Shown: piece after piece, positions 17,930 to 26,871 of the stretch | How the letters are laid out: the number at the start of each line of letters is the position of its first letter | Numbering within the stretch: the first letter of the stretch is position 1 | Assembly (NCBI RefSeq): GCF_021354595.1 | Contig: NZ_JADWYJ010000001.1 | Location: 1,775,446 to 1,839,445, forward strand | Origin: Maribellus sp. CM-23 | Lineage (GTDB): Bacteria > Bacteroidota > Bacteroidia > Bacteroidales > Prolixibacteraceae | DNA length: 64,000 nt | Direction of reading: 5' to 3' | Notes under the pieces: generated by a model | Databases searched by the model: none | What the model was told of the DNA's origin: nothing | Seen by the model: only the letters and a program-made list of their open reading frames with translations | Program-made: the position numbers and the translations under genes

Positions 17930-20029
17930 ATGAAGAAAACCGCAATGCTTTTGGCGGCAGTACTGATCAGTATTACTGCTGCAAAAGCACAAAAAAAAGC
18001 TATTCAAGACTCCATCAAACACTACCAGTTAGAGGACATTGAAATAAAATCGCCTAAATACAACCGCAATGTATTTGAGATTCCGGCTGCTGCCACAATG
18101 GTGCCCGAACGCTTGATTGAGAATAACAAAATTCAGAACCTGACCGATATTTCGGCAGTGGTTCCCAACTTTTTTATGCCCGATTATGGCTCCAAACTTA
18201 CTTCACCGGTTTACATCCGGGGAGTTGGTAACCGGATCAACACACCGTCGGTAGGCCTTTATGTTGACGGCATTCCCTATTTTGAGAAATCAGCTTTCAA
18301 TTTTGATTTCTTTGATGTGGAGCGTATCGAAGTATTGCGTGGCCCACAGGGAACACTGTACGGAAGAAACGCCATGGGAGGTTTGATCAACGTTATCACC
18401 AACCAACCCGGCAATAAACGACGCACCAGTGTTGCTGCCGATTACGGAAATTTTAACCAGATCAATGCGCAGGTTTCGCACAACCAGCCGATCAGCAAAA
18501 GCCTGGCTGTGTTGGGTAACTTAAGTATCCGTGACAACGAAGGCTTTTTTACCAACCATTTTAACAACACAAAAGTGGATGCTCTTGAGAGTTATTCCGG
18601 CCGGTTAAAACTTGCCTATAATCCGCTAAAAAATTTCCAGGTTAGCGGTAATATTCAGTATGAAGACAGTAAACAAATCGGCTATCCTTACGCTGTGTTT
18701 AATGATTCAACCAACCAGGCCGGAAATGTTAATTATGACCACGAAAGCGTGTACAACCGAAAAATGTTGTCGACAGGTGTCAACTTAAGTTATGCCAGTG
18801 AACAATACCTGTTTACAGCTACCACAAGTTATCAATCGGTGGACGACTTTCAGGATATTGACCAGGACTTTACTCCGCAATCGCTCTTTTTTGTTACGCA
18901 GGATCAAAAACAACACATGTTTTCTCAGGAATACAACCTGCGCTCGAATGGAGACAAATTGTACAACTGGTTGTTTGGCATATTCTCGTTCAAACAGGTA
19001 CAAGATAAGTCGGTTACGGTAGAATATGGACAAGATGGCATAGCAGCCTACCGACTCCCGTATTCGGAATATTATTACACCAAGAGCTATGACAATATCA
19101 ATTCAGGCGTTGCTTTTTTTCATCAATCAACATTTGATTACGGAGGGCTCTCGTTTACGATAGGATTGCGCGCCGATTTTGAAAAAGCCACGTTGGATTA
19201 TGTTTACGACAAATTCCCAAACGGTGTACTTAAACCGGTCGAAACGTTTAACAGCTCAATGGATTTCTTTGAAATTCTTCCGCGATTTGCGCTTAAGTAC
19301 AGCATATCCGAATACTTTGTTCCGTATGCAACCGTTGCAAAAGGGTATAACTCAGGAGGCTTTAATTCTACCTTTGAGCGTGACGAAGATCGCTCGTTCG
19401 AACCCGAACATTCGTGGAACTACGAAGCGGGGATCAAAGCAAAATGGTTGCAACAGAGAGTATATGCCAACCTGGCTTTCTTTTACATTGACTGGACCAA
19501 CCAGCAAATTTATCAGACCGTACCGAGCGGAACCGGTTCGATGTTGACAAACGCAGGTAAATCAGAAAGCAAAGGCGTTGAATTTGAAATAAAAGCGTTG
19601 CCGGCCAAGCACCTCGAAACCTGGTTTAATTTTGGATATAACCACGCCAAATTCATCGACTATGTAAAAGATGAAGACGAGGATTACAGTGGAAATTACA
19701 TTCCCTATGTTCCCCGGTTCTCTTTTAACGTAGGGGGTAACTACTCGCTCGAACTCAATAAAACATGGCTCGACCGGGTGCGTTTTCACCTTACCTACAA
19801 CGGTTTTGGCAAGCATTACTGGAAAGAAACCAACGAAGCTTACCAGTCGTACTACGGCTTACTGAACCACCGCATCAGTTTCGAAAAAAAGAATGTAACA
19901 CTGTCATTCTGGGGTAAAAATATTTTAGATAGTCATTACAATTCTTTCTATTTTCAGGCACTGGGACATTCGTATGCGCAAATCGGGAAACCGGCAACCA
20001 TGGGACTGAACCTGAAAGTTGTATTCTAG
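17930..20029 (+). CDS. TonB-dependent receptor linked to heme biosynthesis genes
   Basis: The 699-residue precursor has a signal peptide (to about AKAQ, residue 21), a TonB-box/plug region (about 30-160) with YIRGVGNR, VYVDGIPY-like (LYVDGIPYF) and the hallmark VERIEVLRGPQGTLYGRNA, then a barrel ending in Phe (LKVVF). It lacks the carboxypeptidase-like extension of the other receptor, so it resembles classical siderophore, heme or vitamin receptors. It is followed after 7 bases by an MFS carrier and then hemN, hemG and hemH. The genetic context points to iron, heme or a porphyrin precursor as ligand (inference). Confidence 0.9.
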   Translation: MKKTAMLLAAVLISITAAKAQKKAIQDSIKHYQLEDIEIKSPKYNRNVFEIPAAATMVPERLIENNKIQNLTDISAVVPNFFMPDYGSKLTSPVYIRGVGNRINTPSVGLYVDGIPYFEKSAFNFDFFDVERIEVLRGPQGTLYGRNAMGGLINVITNQPGNKRRTSVAADYGNFNQINAQVSHNQPISKSLAVLGNLSIRDNEGFFTNHFNNTKVDALESYSGRLKLAYNPLKNFQVSGNIQYEDSKQIGYPYAVFNDSTNQAGNVNYDHESVYNRKMLSTGVNLSYASEQYLFTATTSYQSVDDFQDIDQDFTPQSLFFVTQDQKQHMFSQEYNLRSNGDKLYNWLFGIFSFKQVQDKSVTVEYGQDGIAAYRLPYSEYYYTKSYDNINSGVAFFHQSTFDYGGLSFTIGLRADFEKATLDYVYDKFPNGVLKPVETFNSSMDFFEILPRFALKYSISEYFVPYATVAKGYNSGGFNSTFERDEDRSFEPEHSWNYEAGIKAKWLQQRVYANLAFFYIDWTNQQIYQTVPSGTGSMLTNAGKSESKGVEFEIKALPAKHLETWFNFGYNHAKFIDYVKDEDEDYSGNYIPYVPRFSFNVGGNYSLELNKTWLDRVRFHLTYNGFGKHYWKETNEAYQSYYGLLNHRISFEKKNVTLSFWGKNILDSHYNSFYFQALGHSYAQIGKPATMGLNLKVVF

Positions 20030-20036
20030 CAGGCAG

Positions 20037-21251
20037 ATGAAGAAAAATGAACTGAACAAATACGGCACCCTGCTGAGCCTCTACCTGGCACAGTCGATCC
20101 CGATGAGTTTTTTCTCGACGGTGATCCCTGTGATCATGCGCATGGAAAACTACTCACTGGAGTCGATCGGTTACATCCAGTTGATCAAGCTTCCATGGAT
20201 TTTAAAACTGCTTTGGGCACCTCTGGTTGATTTCACCAGCAAAACCAAAGCCCAGTACCGGCGTTGGATCCTGGCTTCCGAGGTATTTTATGCAATGGTG
20301 ATCGTAAGCATTGGATCGCTGAACCTGGCCACCGATTTTATTACTATTATAGTGCTGATGGTGATTGCCTTTACGGCATCAGCCACGCAGGACATTGCCA
20401 CCGATGCATTTGCCATTCTCGTTCTGAAAAAAGAAGAACGCAGCCTGGGAAACAGTATGCAATCGGCCGGCAGTTTTATCGGAACCATGTTGGGAAGCGG
20501 CGTGCTGCTGATCATCTACCACTACTGGGGTTGGCAAATGCTTTTGCACTCGCTTGGCGCCTTTGTGTTACTGGCACTCATTCCGGTAACCCTGTACAAA
20601 GTGCGAAAAGACAAGGAAACAAGAAGCACCGGCAAAAAGGTTTCGCCGCTTGACTTTGCCTATTTCTTCAAACAAAAGAAAATTGGCGGGCACGTATTGC
20701 TGCTGTTTCTCTTTTACTCGGGAATCATCGGAATACTGACCATGGTGAAACCCTACTTTGTGGACCTGGGTTACGATGTAAAGAAAATCGGCGTCATCTC
20801 GGGAATCTTCGGAACTGCCTGCGGTGTGGCCATGACCATCCCCGCCGGAATGTTTCTCCGCCGCAGAGGAATTGTACGATCAGTCTGGTATTTTCCGGTG
20901 CTGAACCTGCTGGTGGCGGTCTATTTCTTTGGATTAACATTTACGAACCATCAACTGATATTGATTTATATCGGCGTCGCATTGCTTTGGGGAGCCTATG
21001 CAATGGCATCGGTATTTGTGTATACCATGAGTATGCAGGTGGTACGAAAGGGCCGCGAAGGAACCGACTTCACGATCCAGATCGTTATCACCCATCTTAG
21101 CAGTTTGGTAATTGCAATAATGAGTGGAAAAATCGCTGATGCAATCGGTTACCGTGGATTATTTGGTATCGAGATTGCCCTGAGCGTGATCCTTTTACTG
21201 CTTTTACCGTTTATATTCAATGTATCGTTTTACGAGCGGGAAGAAGAATAA
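20037..21251 (+). CDS. MFS transporter (AmpG/RhtX-like) of the heme operon
   Basis: The 404-residue protein has twelve hydrophobic helices of the major facilitator type. The motif TQDIATDAFA in helix 4 and LIKLPWILKLLWAPLVD in the loop after helix 2 are typical of the AmpG / acetyl-CoA transporter / RhtX-FptX siderophore-importer group. RhtX-type carriers work with a TonB receptor to bring a whole ligand across the inner membrane. Coming 7 bases after a receptor gene, it is the natural second step of that uptake route. An upstream in-frame codon at 20019 overlaps the receptor gene; ATG 20037 after AGGCAG is preferred. Confidence 0.85.
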   Translation: MKKNELNKYGTLLSLYLAQSIPMSFFSTVIPVIMRMENYSLESIGYIQLIKLPWILKLLWAPLVDFTSKTKAQYRRWILASEVFYAMVIVSIGSLNLATDFITIIVLMVIAFTASATQDIATDAFAILVLKKEERSLGNSMQSAGSFIGTMLGSGVLLIIYHYWGWQMLLHSLGAFVLLALIPVTLYKVRKDKETRSTGKKVSPLDFAYFFKQKKIGGHVLLLFLFYSGIIGILTMVKPYFVDLGYDVKKIGVISGIFGTACGVAMTIPAGMFLRRRGIVRSVWYFPVLNLLVAVYFFGLTFTNHQLILIYIGVALLWGAYAMASVFVYTMSMQVVRKGREGTDFTIQIVITHLSSLVIAIMSGKIADAIGYRGLFGIEIALSVILLLLLPFIFNVSFYEREEE

Positions 21252-21285
21252 CGCTGTAAACGATTTTACTTTAAAATTTCAGATT

Positions 21286-22662
21286 ATGCAGATCGATCAA
21301 AAACTTATTCAGAAATACAATACTCCGGTACCGAGGTACACGAGTTATCCTCCTGCCAATTTTTTTACTCCTGATTTTACCGCAGATGATTACATCCGGA
21401 TTCTGGAGCGTTCAAACGATGAAAATCCGCAGAACATCTCGATTTATATTCACATTCCGTTTTGCCCGAAAATTTGTTATTACTGTGGCTGTAACACCCA
21501 TTTAACAAAAGATCAGGATAAAATGCGGCGGTATGTAGATGCGGTGAAAAAAGAGATCCTGATGGTAAAAAGCTACCTCGATCCTAACAGAAAAGTATCG
21601 CAGGTTCACTGGGGTGGCGGAACACCCAATTCATTACCGGTGGGAATGATCGACGAGATCATGCAGGTAATTCACGACAATTTTATTTTTATAGACAAAG
21701 CCGAAATTGCCATGGAGTGCCACCCGGCCATGCTCGATGAAGAGTTTATTGAAAGGCTGGTGGCCATGAAATTCAACCGTTTCAGCCTAGGTATTCAGGA
21801 TTTTGATCAGAAAGTGCTGGACAACGTCAACCGCGACGGGTCCATCATTCCGGTGGAAGAACTGGTGGCCATGATCCGGAAACACCCCAATACGGGCATT
21901 AACCTCGACTTTATTTACGGACTTCCTTTCCAGGATGTGGATTCGTTTGCCAAAACCATTGAACGGGCCATCGAAATATCGCCCGACCGTTTGGTAACTT
22001 TCTCCTACGCGCATGTTCCGTGGGTACGCAAAGCACAGAAAATACTCGAAGCCAAAGGGCTTCCGTCAGCCAGCAAAAAGCTTGATATGTTTGAAAAAGG
22101 CTATCAGCTGCTTACCCAAAACGGCTACGAAGCCATTGGTCTGGACCATTATGCCAAACCCGACGACGAGTTGGCCATCGCTTTTAACAGCAAAAAACTT
22201 CACCGTAATTTCCAGGGCTACTGTACCCGCGAAACTACCGGCCAGGTGTATGCTTTTGGAGCTACCGGCATCAGCCAGCTAGAAAGTGCTTATGCTCAGA
22301 ACATAAAAGACACCAATACATACGTTGATCAGATCAACAAAGGAAAATTCACGGTTGAAAAAGGCTATGAACTCACTCAACGTGAGAAAATAATCCGCCA
22401 TGTGATCAACGAAGTAATGTGTAATTACTATATTTCATGGAAAGAAACGGAACAGGTTTTTGGCGTTACCGTCGATGAAATCAAAAAGGCAATCAGTTAC
22501 GAAGAAGAATCACTGGGGGCATTTGCAGAAGAAGGATTGCTGATTTTTAACAACGACGAAATTACGGTACCCGATCGCGGAAAGTTTTTTGTGAGAAACA
22601 TTGCCGCCAACCTCGATCCGAACTTAAAAAATGCAACACAGAAATTCTCAAGAGCCCTGTAA
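21286..22662 (+). CDS. hemN: oxygen-independent coproporphyrinogen III dehydrogenase
   Basis: The 458-residue radical-SAM enzyme has a CxxxCxxC cluster at C60, C64 and C67 (CPKICYYCGC; the extra Cys at 69 is also a HemN trait). It has the N-terminal trip-wire segment with RYTSYPPA, VHWGGGTP, and the HemN C-terminal domain. It converts coproporphyrinogen III to protoporphyrinogen IX without oxygen. The NTHL and RYTSYP features separate it from the HemW chaperone encoded at 35697. ATG 21286 gives the family N-terminus. It lies inside the TonB/MFS/heme operon, so heme can be completed under anoxic conditions. Confidence 0.95.
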   Translation: MQIDQKLIQKYNTPVPRYTSYPPANFFTPDFTADDYIRILERSNDENPQNISIYIHIPFCPKICYYCGCNTHLTKDQDKMRRYVDAVKKEILMVKSYLDPNRKVSQVHWGGGTPNSLPVGMIDEIMQVIHDNFIFIDKAEIAMECHPAMLDEEFIERLVAMKFNRFSLGIQDFDQKVLDNVNRDGSIIPVEELVAMIRKHPNTGINLDFIYGLPFQDVDSFAKTIERAIEISPDRLVTFSYAHVPWVRKAQKILEAKGLPSASKKLDMFEKGYQLLTQNGYEAIGLDHYAKPDDELAIAFNSKKLHRNFQGYCTRETTGQVYAFGATGISQLESAYAQNIKDTNTYVDQINKGKFTVEKGYELTQREKIIRHVINEVMCNYYISWKETEQVFGVTVDEIKKAISYEEESLGAFAEEGLLIFNNDEITVPDRGKFFVRNIAANLDPNLKNATQKFSRAL

Positions 22663-22663
22663 G

Positions 22664-24019
22664 GTGAACAAAGAAAATGTTAAAATAGCCATTATCGGCG
22701 CCGGGTTAACCGGGTTAACCACCGCTTTCTACCTCAAAAAGAACGGTGTTAACTTTCATGTTTTTGAAAAAGACGATCGTCCGGGAGGAGTTATCCGAAC
22801 CAATCAGCAGGATGGTTTTGTATTTGAATCGGGACCGAATACCGGTGCTTTGGGCCAACCCGAAGCTGCCGAGCTTTTTGAAGACCTGAAAGACGACTGC
22901 ACGCTGGAAGTAGCCAACGAATCGGCCAAGGCCCGCTGGATCTGGCTAAACGGGAAATGGCGCGTTATTCCTTCGGGTTTGATCGGCGGTATAACCACTC
23001 CCCTCTTTACCTTTGGTGACAAACTTCGTATTTTGGGCGAGCCTTTCCGAAAACCGGGCACCAATCCCGATGAAACCATCGCTGAAATGGTGCGCCGACG
23101 CATGGGAAAAAGCTTTCTCAGAAATGCAGTCGATCCCTTTTTATCGGGGGTTTATGCCGGCGATCCGGAAAAACTGATCACCCGTTTTGCACTGCCCAAA
23201 CTTTACAACCTCGAACAAAACTATGGCAGTTTTATTGGCGGAAGCATCAAAAAAGCCAAGGAGCCCAAAACAGAACGCGAAAAGAAAGCTACCAAGGTTG
23301 TTTTTTCGGCTGAAGGTGGTTTGGAAAACCTGGTAAAAGCGCTTGTAAAAAATATTGGCGAAGAAAACATCAGCCTGAATTGTAAAAACCTGGAAGTAAA
23401 AAAACAGGAAGGTGAAAATTCCTATCAGCTCGGTGAAGAAACATTTACCCACGTAATTTCTACGGTTGGAGCGTATGGGCTGCAGAATTTGTTCCCTTTC
23501 CTTCCGGCCGAAAAAGTCAACGAAATCAACCAGATGAAATATGCGAAAGTAACGCAGGTTTCGCTGGGATTTAAAAAATGGGAGGGTCTTCCGATCAGAT
23601 CGTTCGGTGGACTGGTGCCTTCCGCTGAAAAACGACAGGTATTGGGAATCTTATTCCTTTCTTCGTTTTTGAAAAACCGTGCCCCCGAAGGCGGCGCCAT
23701 GTTGTCGGTATTTATGGGCGGTATTCGCAAACCCGAATTGTTTGACCTGAGCGACGAAGAACTGTTAAAAGTTGCTGAGCAGGAAGTTACCGAAATGATG
23801 GGACTCAAGACATTCAATCCCGATGTATGCCGTATTTTCCGTTACCAACATGCCATTCCGCAATACAGTTTTGAAAGCGAACAAAAACTGGCAGCCATTT
23901 CTGCGCTCGAAAAGGAATTCCCGGGTGTAATACTGGCCGGAAACATTCGCGACGGAATCGGAATGGCCGACCGCATCAAACAAGGCCGCATCATTGCTGA
24001 TCAATTTTCAACCAACTGA
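22664..24019 (+). CDS. hemG: protoporphyrinogen oxidase (HemY/HemG FAD type)
   Basis: The protein is about 451 residues. An FAD-binding N-terminus (IAIIGAGLTGLTTAFYLKK, then EKDDRPGG) and a C-terminal GxxxDGIGMADRIKQG motif are typical of the HemY-type protoporphyrinogen IX oxidase. It oxidises protoporphyrinogen IX to protoporphyrin IX, with oxygen or another acceptor. The GTG at 22664 (MNKENVKIAII) is preferred; an ATG at 22631 would extend it 11 residues into hemN. HemN is immediately upstream and ferrochelatase immediately downstream. The start codon is the main uncertainty. Confidence 0.9.
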   Translation: MNKENVKIAIIGAGLTGLTTAFYLKKNGVNFHVFEKDDRPGGVIRTNQQDGFVFESGPNTGALGQPEAAELFEDLKDDCTLEVANESAKARWIWLNGKWRVIPSGLIGGITTPLFTFGDKLRILGEPFRKPGTNPDETIAEMVRRRMGKSFLRNAVDPFLSGVYAGDPEKLITRFALPKLYNLEQNYGSFIGGSIKKAKEPKTEREKKATKVVFSAEGGLENLVKALVKNIGEENISLNCKNLEVKKQEGENSYQLGEETFTHVISTVGAYGLQNLFPFLPAEKVNEINQMKYAKVTQVSLGFKKWEGLPIRSFGGLVPSAEKRQVLGILFLSSFLKNRAPEGGAMLSVFMGGIRKPELFDLSDEELLKVAEQEVTEMMGLKTFNPDVCRIFRYQHAIPQYSFESEQKLAAISALEKEFPGVILAGNIRDGIGMADRIKQGRIIADQFSTN

Positions 24020-24020
24020 T

Positions 24021-25010
24021 ATGAACAAGTCGAACACAGCTGTTTTGCTGGTAAATGTAGGTAGCCCAGATGCACCTACCAAACCGGCAGTACGTCGTTA
24101 CCTCACTCAATTTCTGAACGATAAACGGGTGATAGACATTCCGTGGCTAACGAGGAAAATACTCGTAAACCTGATCATCATTCCTTTCAGAGTTAAAAAA
24201 TCGACACAATTGTACCTGCGGCTTTGGACCAAAAAAGGTTCGCCACTTATTTACCTGTCCAAAGAATTGCAGGAAAAGTTGCAGGATAAATTGGGTGAAA
24301 AAGCCGATGTTTTTTTAGGCATGCGATACGGAAACCCGGGGTATAAGCAGGCGCTTCTTCAAATTCAGAAAGAAGGATATAAAAAGTTGATCGTTTTGCC
24401 GCTTTTCCCGCAACATGCGCTTTCGACCACTGAAACGGCTTTTGTGGCTGTTGAAGACTACATTCAGAAAAAGAAAATAAATATCGAGGTGGTCCGGATC
24501 GGACAATTCTTCCGGAATCCGGGCTTTATAAAAGCTTTTGCTGAACAGGCGCAGAAATACGATCCGAAGAGTTTCGATTTTGTACTTTTCTCCTACCATG
24601 GTCTGCCCAACCGTCAGGATGAAAAGAGTCAACCCGATGAACAACCTGCCGGTGAAACCTATGCTTACAGCCGGGCCTGTTGCGAAACAACCCAACTGAT
24701 TGCCAACGAAATGGGTCTGAAAGACGATGAATATACCATTGGATTTCAATCGCGGCTTTCCAAAAACTGGCTCACTCCATTTTCGGATGAAGTACTCGAC
24801 CGAAAACTTCAGGAAGGAAAAAAGAGAATACTGGTGCTTGCGCCGGCTTTTGTAACCGACTGCCTGGAAACCATTGTTGAGATTGAACACGATTACAACC
24901 GTGAATTCAAACAAAAAGGTGGAGAAAAAGTGCAGCTGGTGGAAAGTTTAAATACACATGACCGCTGGGTGGATACACTGTGCGAACTGATTGAAGCAAA
25001 ACTTGATTAG
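24021..25010 (+). CDS. hemH: ferrochelatase
   Basis: The 329-residue protein has the ferrochelatase signature SYHGLP with the metal-binding His, and ETIVEIE with the conserved Glu, plus the N-terminal LLVNVGSPD. It inserts Fe2+ into protoporphyrin IX, giving heme b. ATG 24021 follows the hemG stop after one base. An upstream in-frame extension lies inside hemG and is not used. The C-terminus has no membrane helix, so it is of the soluble bacterial type. Confidence 0.95.
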   Translation: MNKSNTAVLLVNVGSPDAPTKPAVRRYLTQFLNDKRVIDIPWLTRKILVNLIIIPFRVKKSTQLYLRLWTKKGSPLIYLSKELQEKLQDKLGEKADVFLGMRYGNPGYKQALLQIQKEGYKKLIVLPLFPQHALSTTETAFVAVEDYIQKKKINIEVVRIGQFFRNPGFIKAFAEQAQKYDPKSFDFVLFSYHGLPNRQDEKSQPDEQPAGETYAYSRACCETTQLIANEMGLKDDEYTIGFQSRLSKNWLTPFSDEVLDRKLQEGKKRILVLAPAFVTDCLETIVEIEHDYNREFKQKGGEKVQLVESLNTHDRWVDTLCELIEAKLD

Positions 25011-25013
25011 CAG

Positions 25014-25334
25014 ATGACCGGTTTCCTGAACATTCTTCTGTTTCAACTATATCCCGAAGAGCTTTGGATCCGTGTTTTATTAACCTGTCTTGCTACTTTT
25101 GCGGTTAACCTGCCTTTTGGATATATGCGAGGAAAGTTCAGGAAACTCTCTTTCTGGTGGTTTTTCTTTATTCATTTGCCGGTTCCGCTGATTATACTTA
25201 TCCGGAAATTTTTTGGTCTGTCGCTGACCTGGGAACTGGCCCCCTTTCTGATCGGAAGTTTTTTTCTTGGGCAATTTGTCGGGCGAAAAATCTATTCCAA
25301 ATGGCCCTGGAAAGACACCAAAACATCAGCTTAA
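25014..25334 (+). CDS. small three-helix membrane protein at the end of the heme operon
   Basis: The 106-residue protein has three hydrophobic segments (about residues 17-36, 47-64, 73-92) and a basic tail (GRKIYSKWPWK). I do not recognise the family. ATG 25014 comes three bases after the hemH stop, so it is co-translated with the heme enzymes and may take part in heme handling or in the uptake route. It converges with the aldehyde dehydrogenase gene, leaving 16 bases. Confidence 0.65.
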   Translation: MTGFLNILLFQLYPEELWIRVLLTCLATFAVNLPFGYMRGKFRKLSFWWFFFIHLPVPLIILIRKFFGLSLTWELAPFLIGSFFLGQFVGRKIYSKWPWKDTKTSA

Positions 25335-25350
25335 CCTACTTGCCAAAGAA

Positions 25351-26715
25351 CTACCTTACCACCACTGTTTTTATGTTGGTGAATTCTTTAATGCCATGTA
25401 CCGATAACTCCCGTCCAAAACCGCTGGTTTTTATGCCACCGAAAGGTAGCCGTGGATCAGACTTCACAAAATCGTTCACAAAACAGGCACCCGCTTCAAG
25501 GCGCATTTCTGCGATATTTTCGCCCTTTGATGTGTTGGCGGTGAAGATAGCCGCCCCTAAGCCAAATTCGGTGTCATTGGCCACTTTAACGGCTTCCTGA
25601 AGGTCTTTTACTTTTATCACCGAAGCCACCGGCCCAAAAAGCTCCTCGTCATATGCCGGCATTCCGGGTTTTAAATTCTCCAGAATAGTGGGTGGGTAAA
25701 AAGCGCCTTTTATGCGGGGAATCTCGCCTCCGATGATCACTTCAGCACCTTTTTCAACCGAGGCCACTACCTGCTGATGCAATTCGTCGCGCAAATCGAA
25801 CCGGGCCATGGGACCCATCGTTGTGTCTTCATCAAAGGGATCACCAAATACGGCCTCACTCATTTCGTGCGTAAACAACTCCAGGAAATGGGCATAAACC
25901 TTTTCTTCCACGATAAAGCGTTTGGCGCCAATACAGCTTTGCCCGGCATTTAACAGCCTTCCTTTGGCGCATTTTTGCGCCGCATACTCCATGTCGGCAT
26001 CTTCCAGAATAATGTACGGATCGCTGCCTCCCAGTTCGAGCAGACATTTTTTAAGTTCCGATCCGGCGATGGCAGCCACACTTTTACCGGCAGGCGTACT
26101 TCCGGTTAAGCTAACCGCCTTTATGGCTTTATGACGAATTACCTTTTCAACCTGCTTGCTACCGATCAACAGTGTACGAAAAACGTTCTCAGGGAAACCG
26201 GCTTCACGAAACAATTCTTCGATGGCAATGGCACACCCCGGCACGTTGCTGGCGTGTTTCAGTACTGCTGTGTTCCCAGCCATCAGTGTTGGCGCAGCAA
26301 AGCGAAATACCTGCCAAAACGGAAAGTTCCAGGGCATAATTCCCAAAACAGTTCCGATGGGCTGATACGAAACATATGATTTGGATGCTTCTGTGGGAAT
26401 CGGTTCATTCTCCAGAAAACTTTCGGCATTTGCTGCATAATAATCACAAGCCCAGGCACACTTGTCAATCTCGGCCATTCCTTCCTGTTTCACCTTGCCC
26501 ATTTCAAGCGCCATCAGAAATGCCAGTTCTTCTCTTTTCGATTTCAACAGACTCGATAAATTTTGCATCAGCTGGCTTCGAAACATAAACGAAGTACTTC
26601 TCCAATGGTGCCAGGTTTTATCTACGGCATTGATTATTTTTTCTGTCCCCTCGCTGGTATGAGCTTCATACGATTTTACCACTTCGCCAGTGGTTGGATT
26701 GACCGATTGTAGCAT
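25351..26715 (-). CDS. NAD(P)-dependent aldehyde dehydrogenase (succinate-semialdehyde dehydrogenase-like)
   Basis: The 454-residue protein has the ALDH catalytic Cys in NAGQSCIGAKR, the general-base Glu in LLELGGSDP, the cofactor-binding PWNFPFWQ and the GSTPAGKSV turn. The short N-terminus (starting SVNPTTGEV) and overall pattern match the bacterial Sad/GabD-like succinate-semialdehyde dehydrogenases. Aldehyde substrate specificity cannot be set from sequence alone. The gene is alone on the minus strand, separated from the next upstream gene by a terminator. Confidence 0.88.
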   Translation of the reverse strand: MLQSVNPTTGEVVKSYEAHTSEGTEKIINAVDKTWHHWRSTSFMFRSQLMQNLSSLLKSKREELAFLMALEMGKVKQEGMAEIDKCAWACDYYAANAESFLENEPIPTEASKSYVSYQPIGTVLGIMPWNFPFWQVFRFAAPTLMAGNTAVLKHASNVPGCAIAIEELFREAGFPENVFRTLLIGSKQVEKVIRHKAIKAVSLTGSTPAGKSVAAIAGSELKKCLLELGGSDPYIILEDADMEYAAQKCAKGRLLNAGQSCIGAKRFIVEEKVYAHFLELFTHEMSEAVFGDPFDEDTTMGPMARFDLRDELHQQVVASVEKGAEVIIGGEIPRIKGAFYPPTILENLKPGMPAYDEELFGPVASVIKVKDLQEAVKVANDTEFGLGAAIFTANTSKGENIAEMRLEAGACFVNDFVKSDPRLPFGGIKTSGFGRELSVHGIKEFTNIKTVVVR

Positions 26716-26749
26716 AGTGAATGTTTGTTAATCAAAAAACTAAATTACA

Positions 26750-26795
26750 AAAAATAACCGGTGTGCAGCCCGTTTGCGTTCACCGGTATTTTTTG
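26750..26795 (-). terminator. terminator hairpin downstream of the 503-residue protein gene
   Basis: ACCGGTG (26757-26763) pairs with CACCGGT (26781-26787). T-rich stretches flank both sides, so it could work in either direction; the gene that needs it is on the minus strand. Confidence 0.65.
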
Positions 26796-26871
26796 TTTTC
26801 AGGTTTAGCAAGAAGAAAATGAATCCCTAAAAAAACAGAGCTTTCACTAACACTCCTTGCAACTCATTGTA

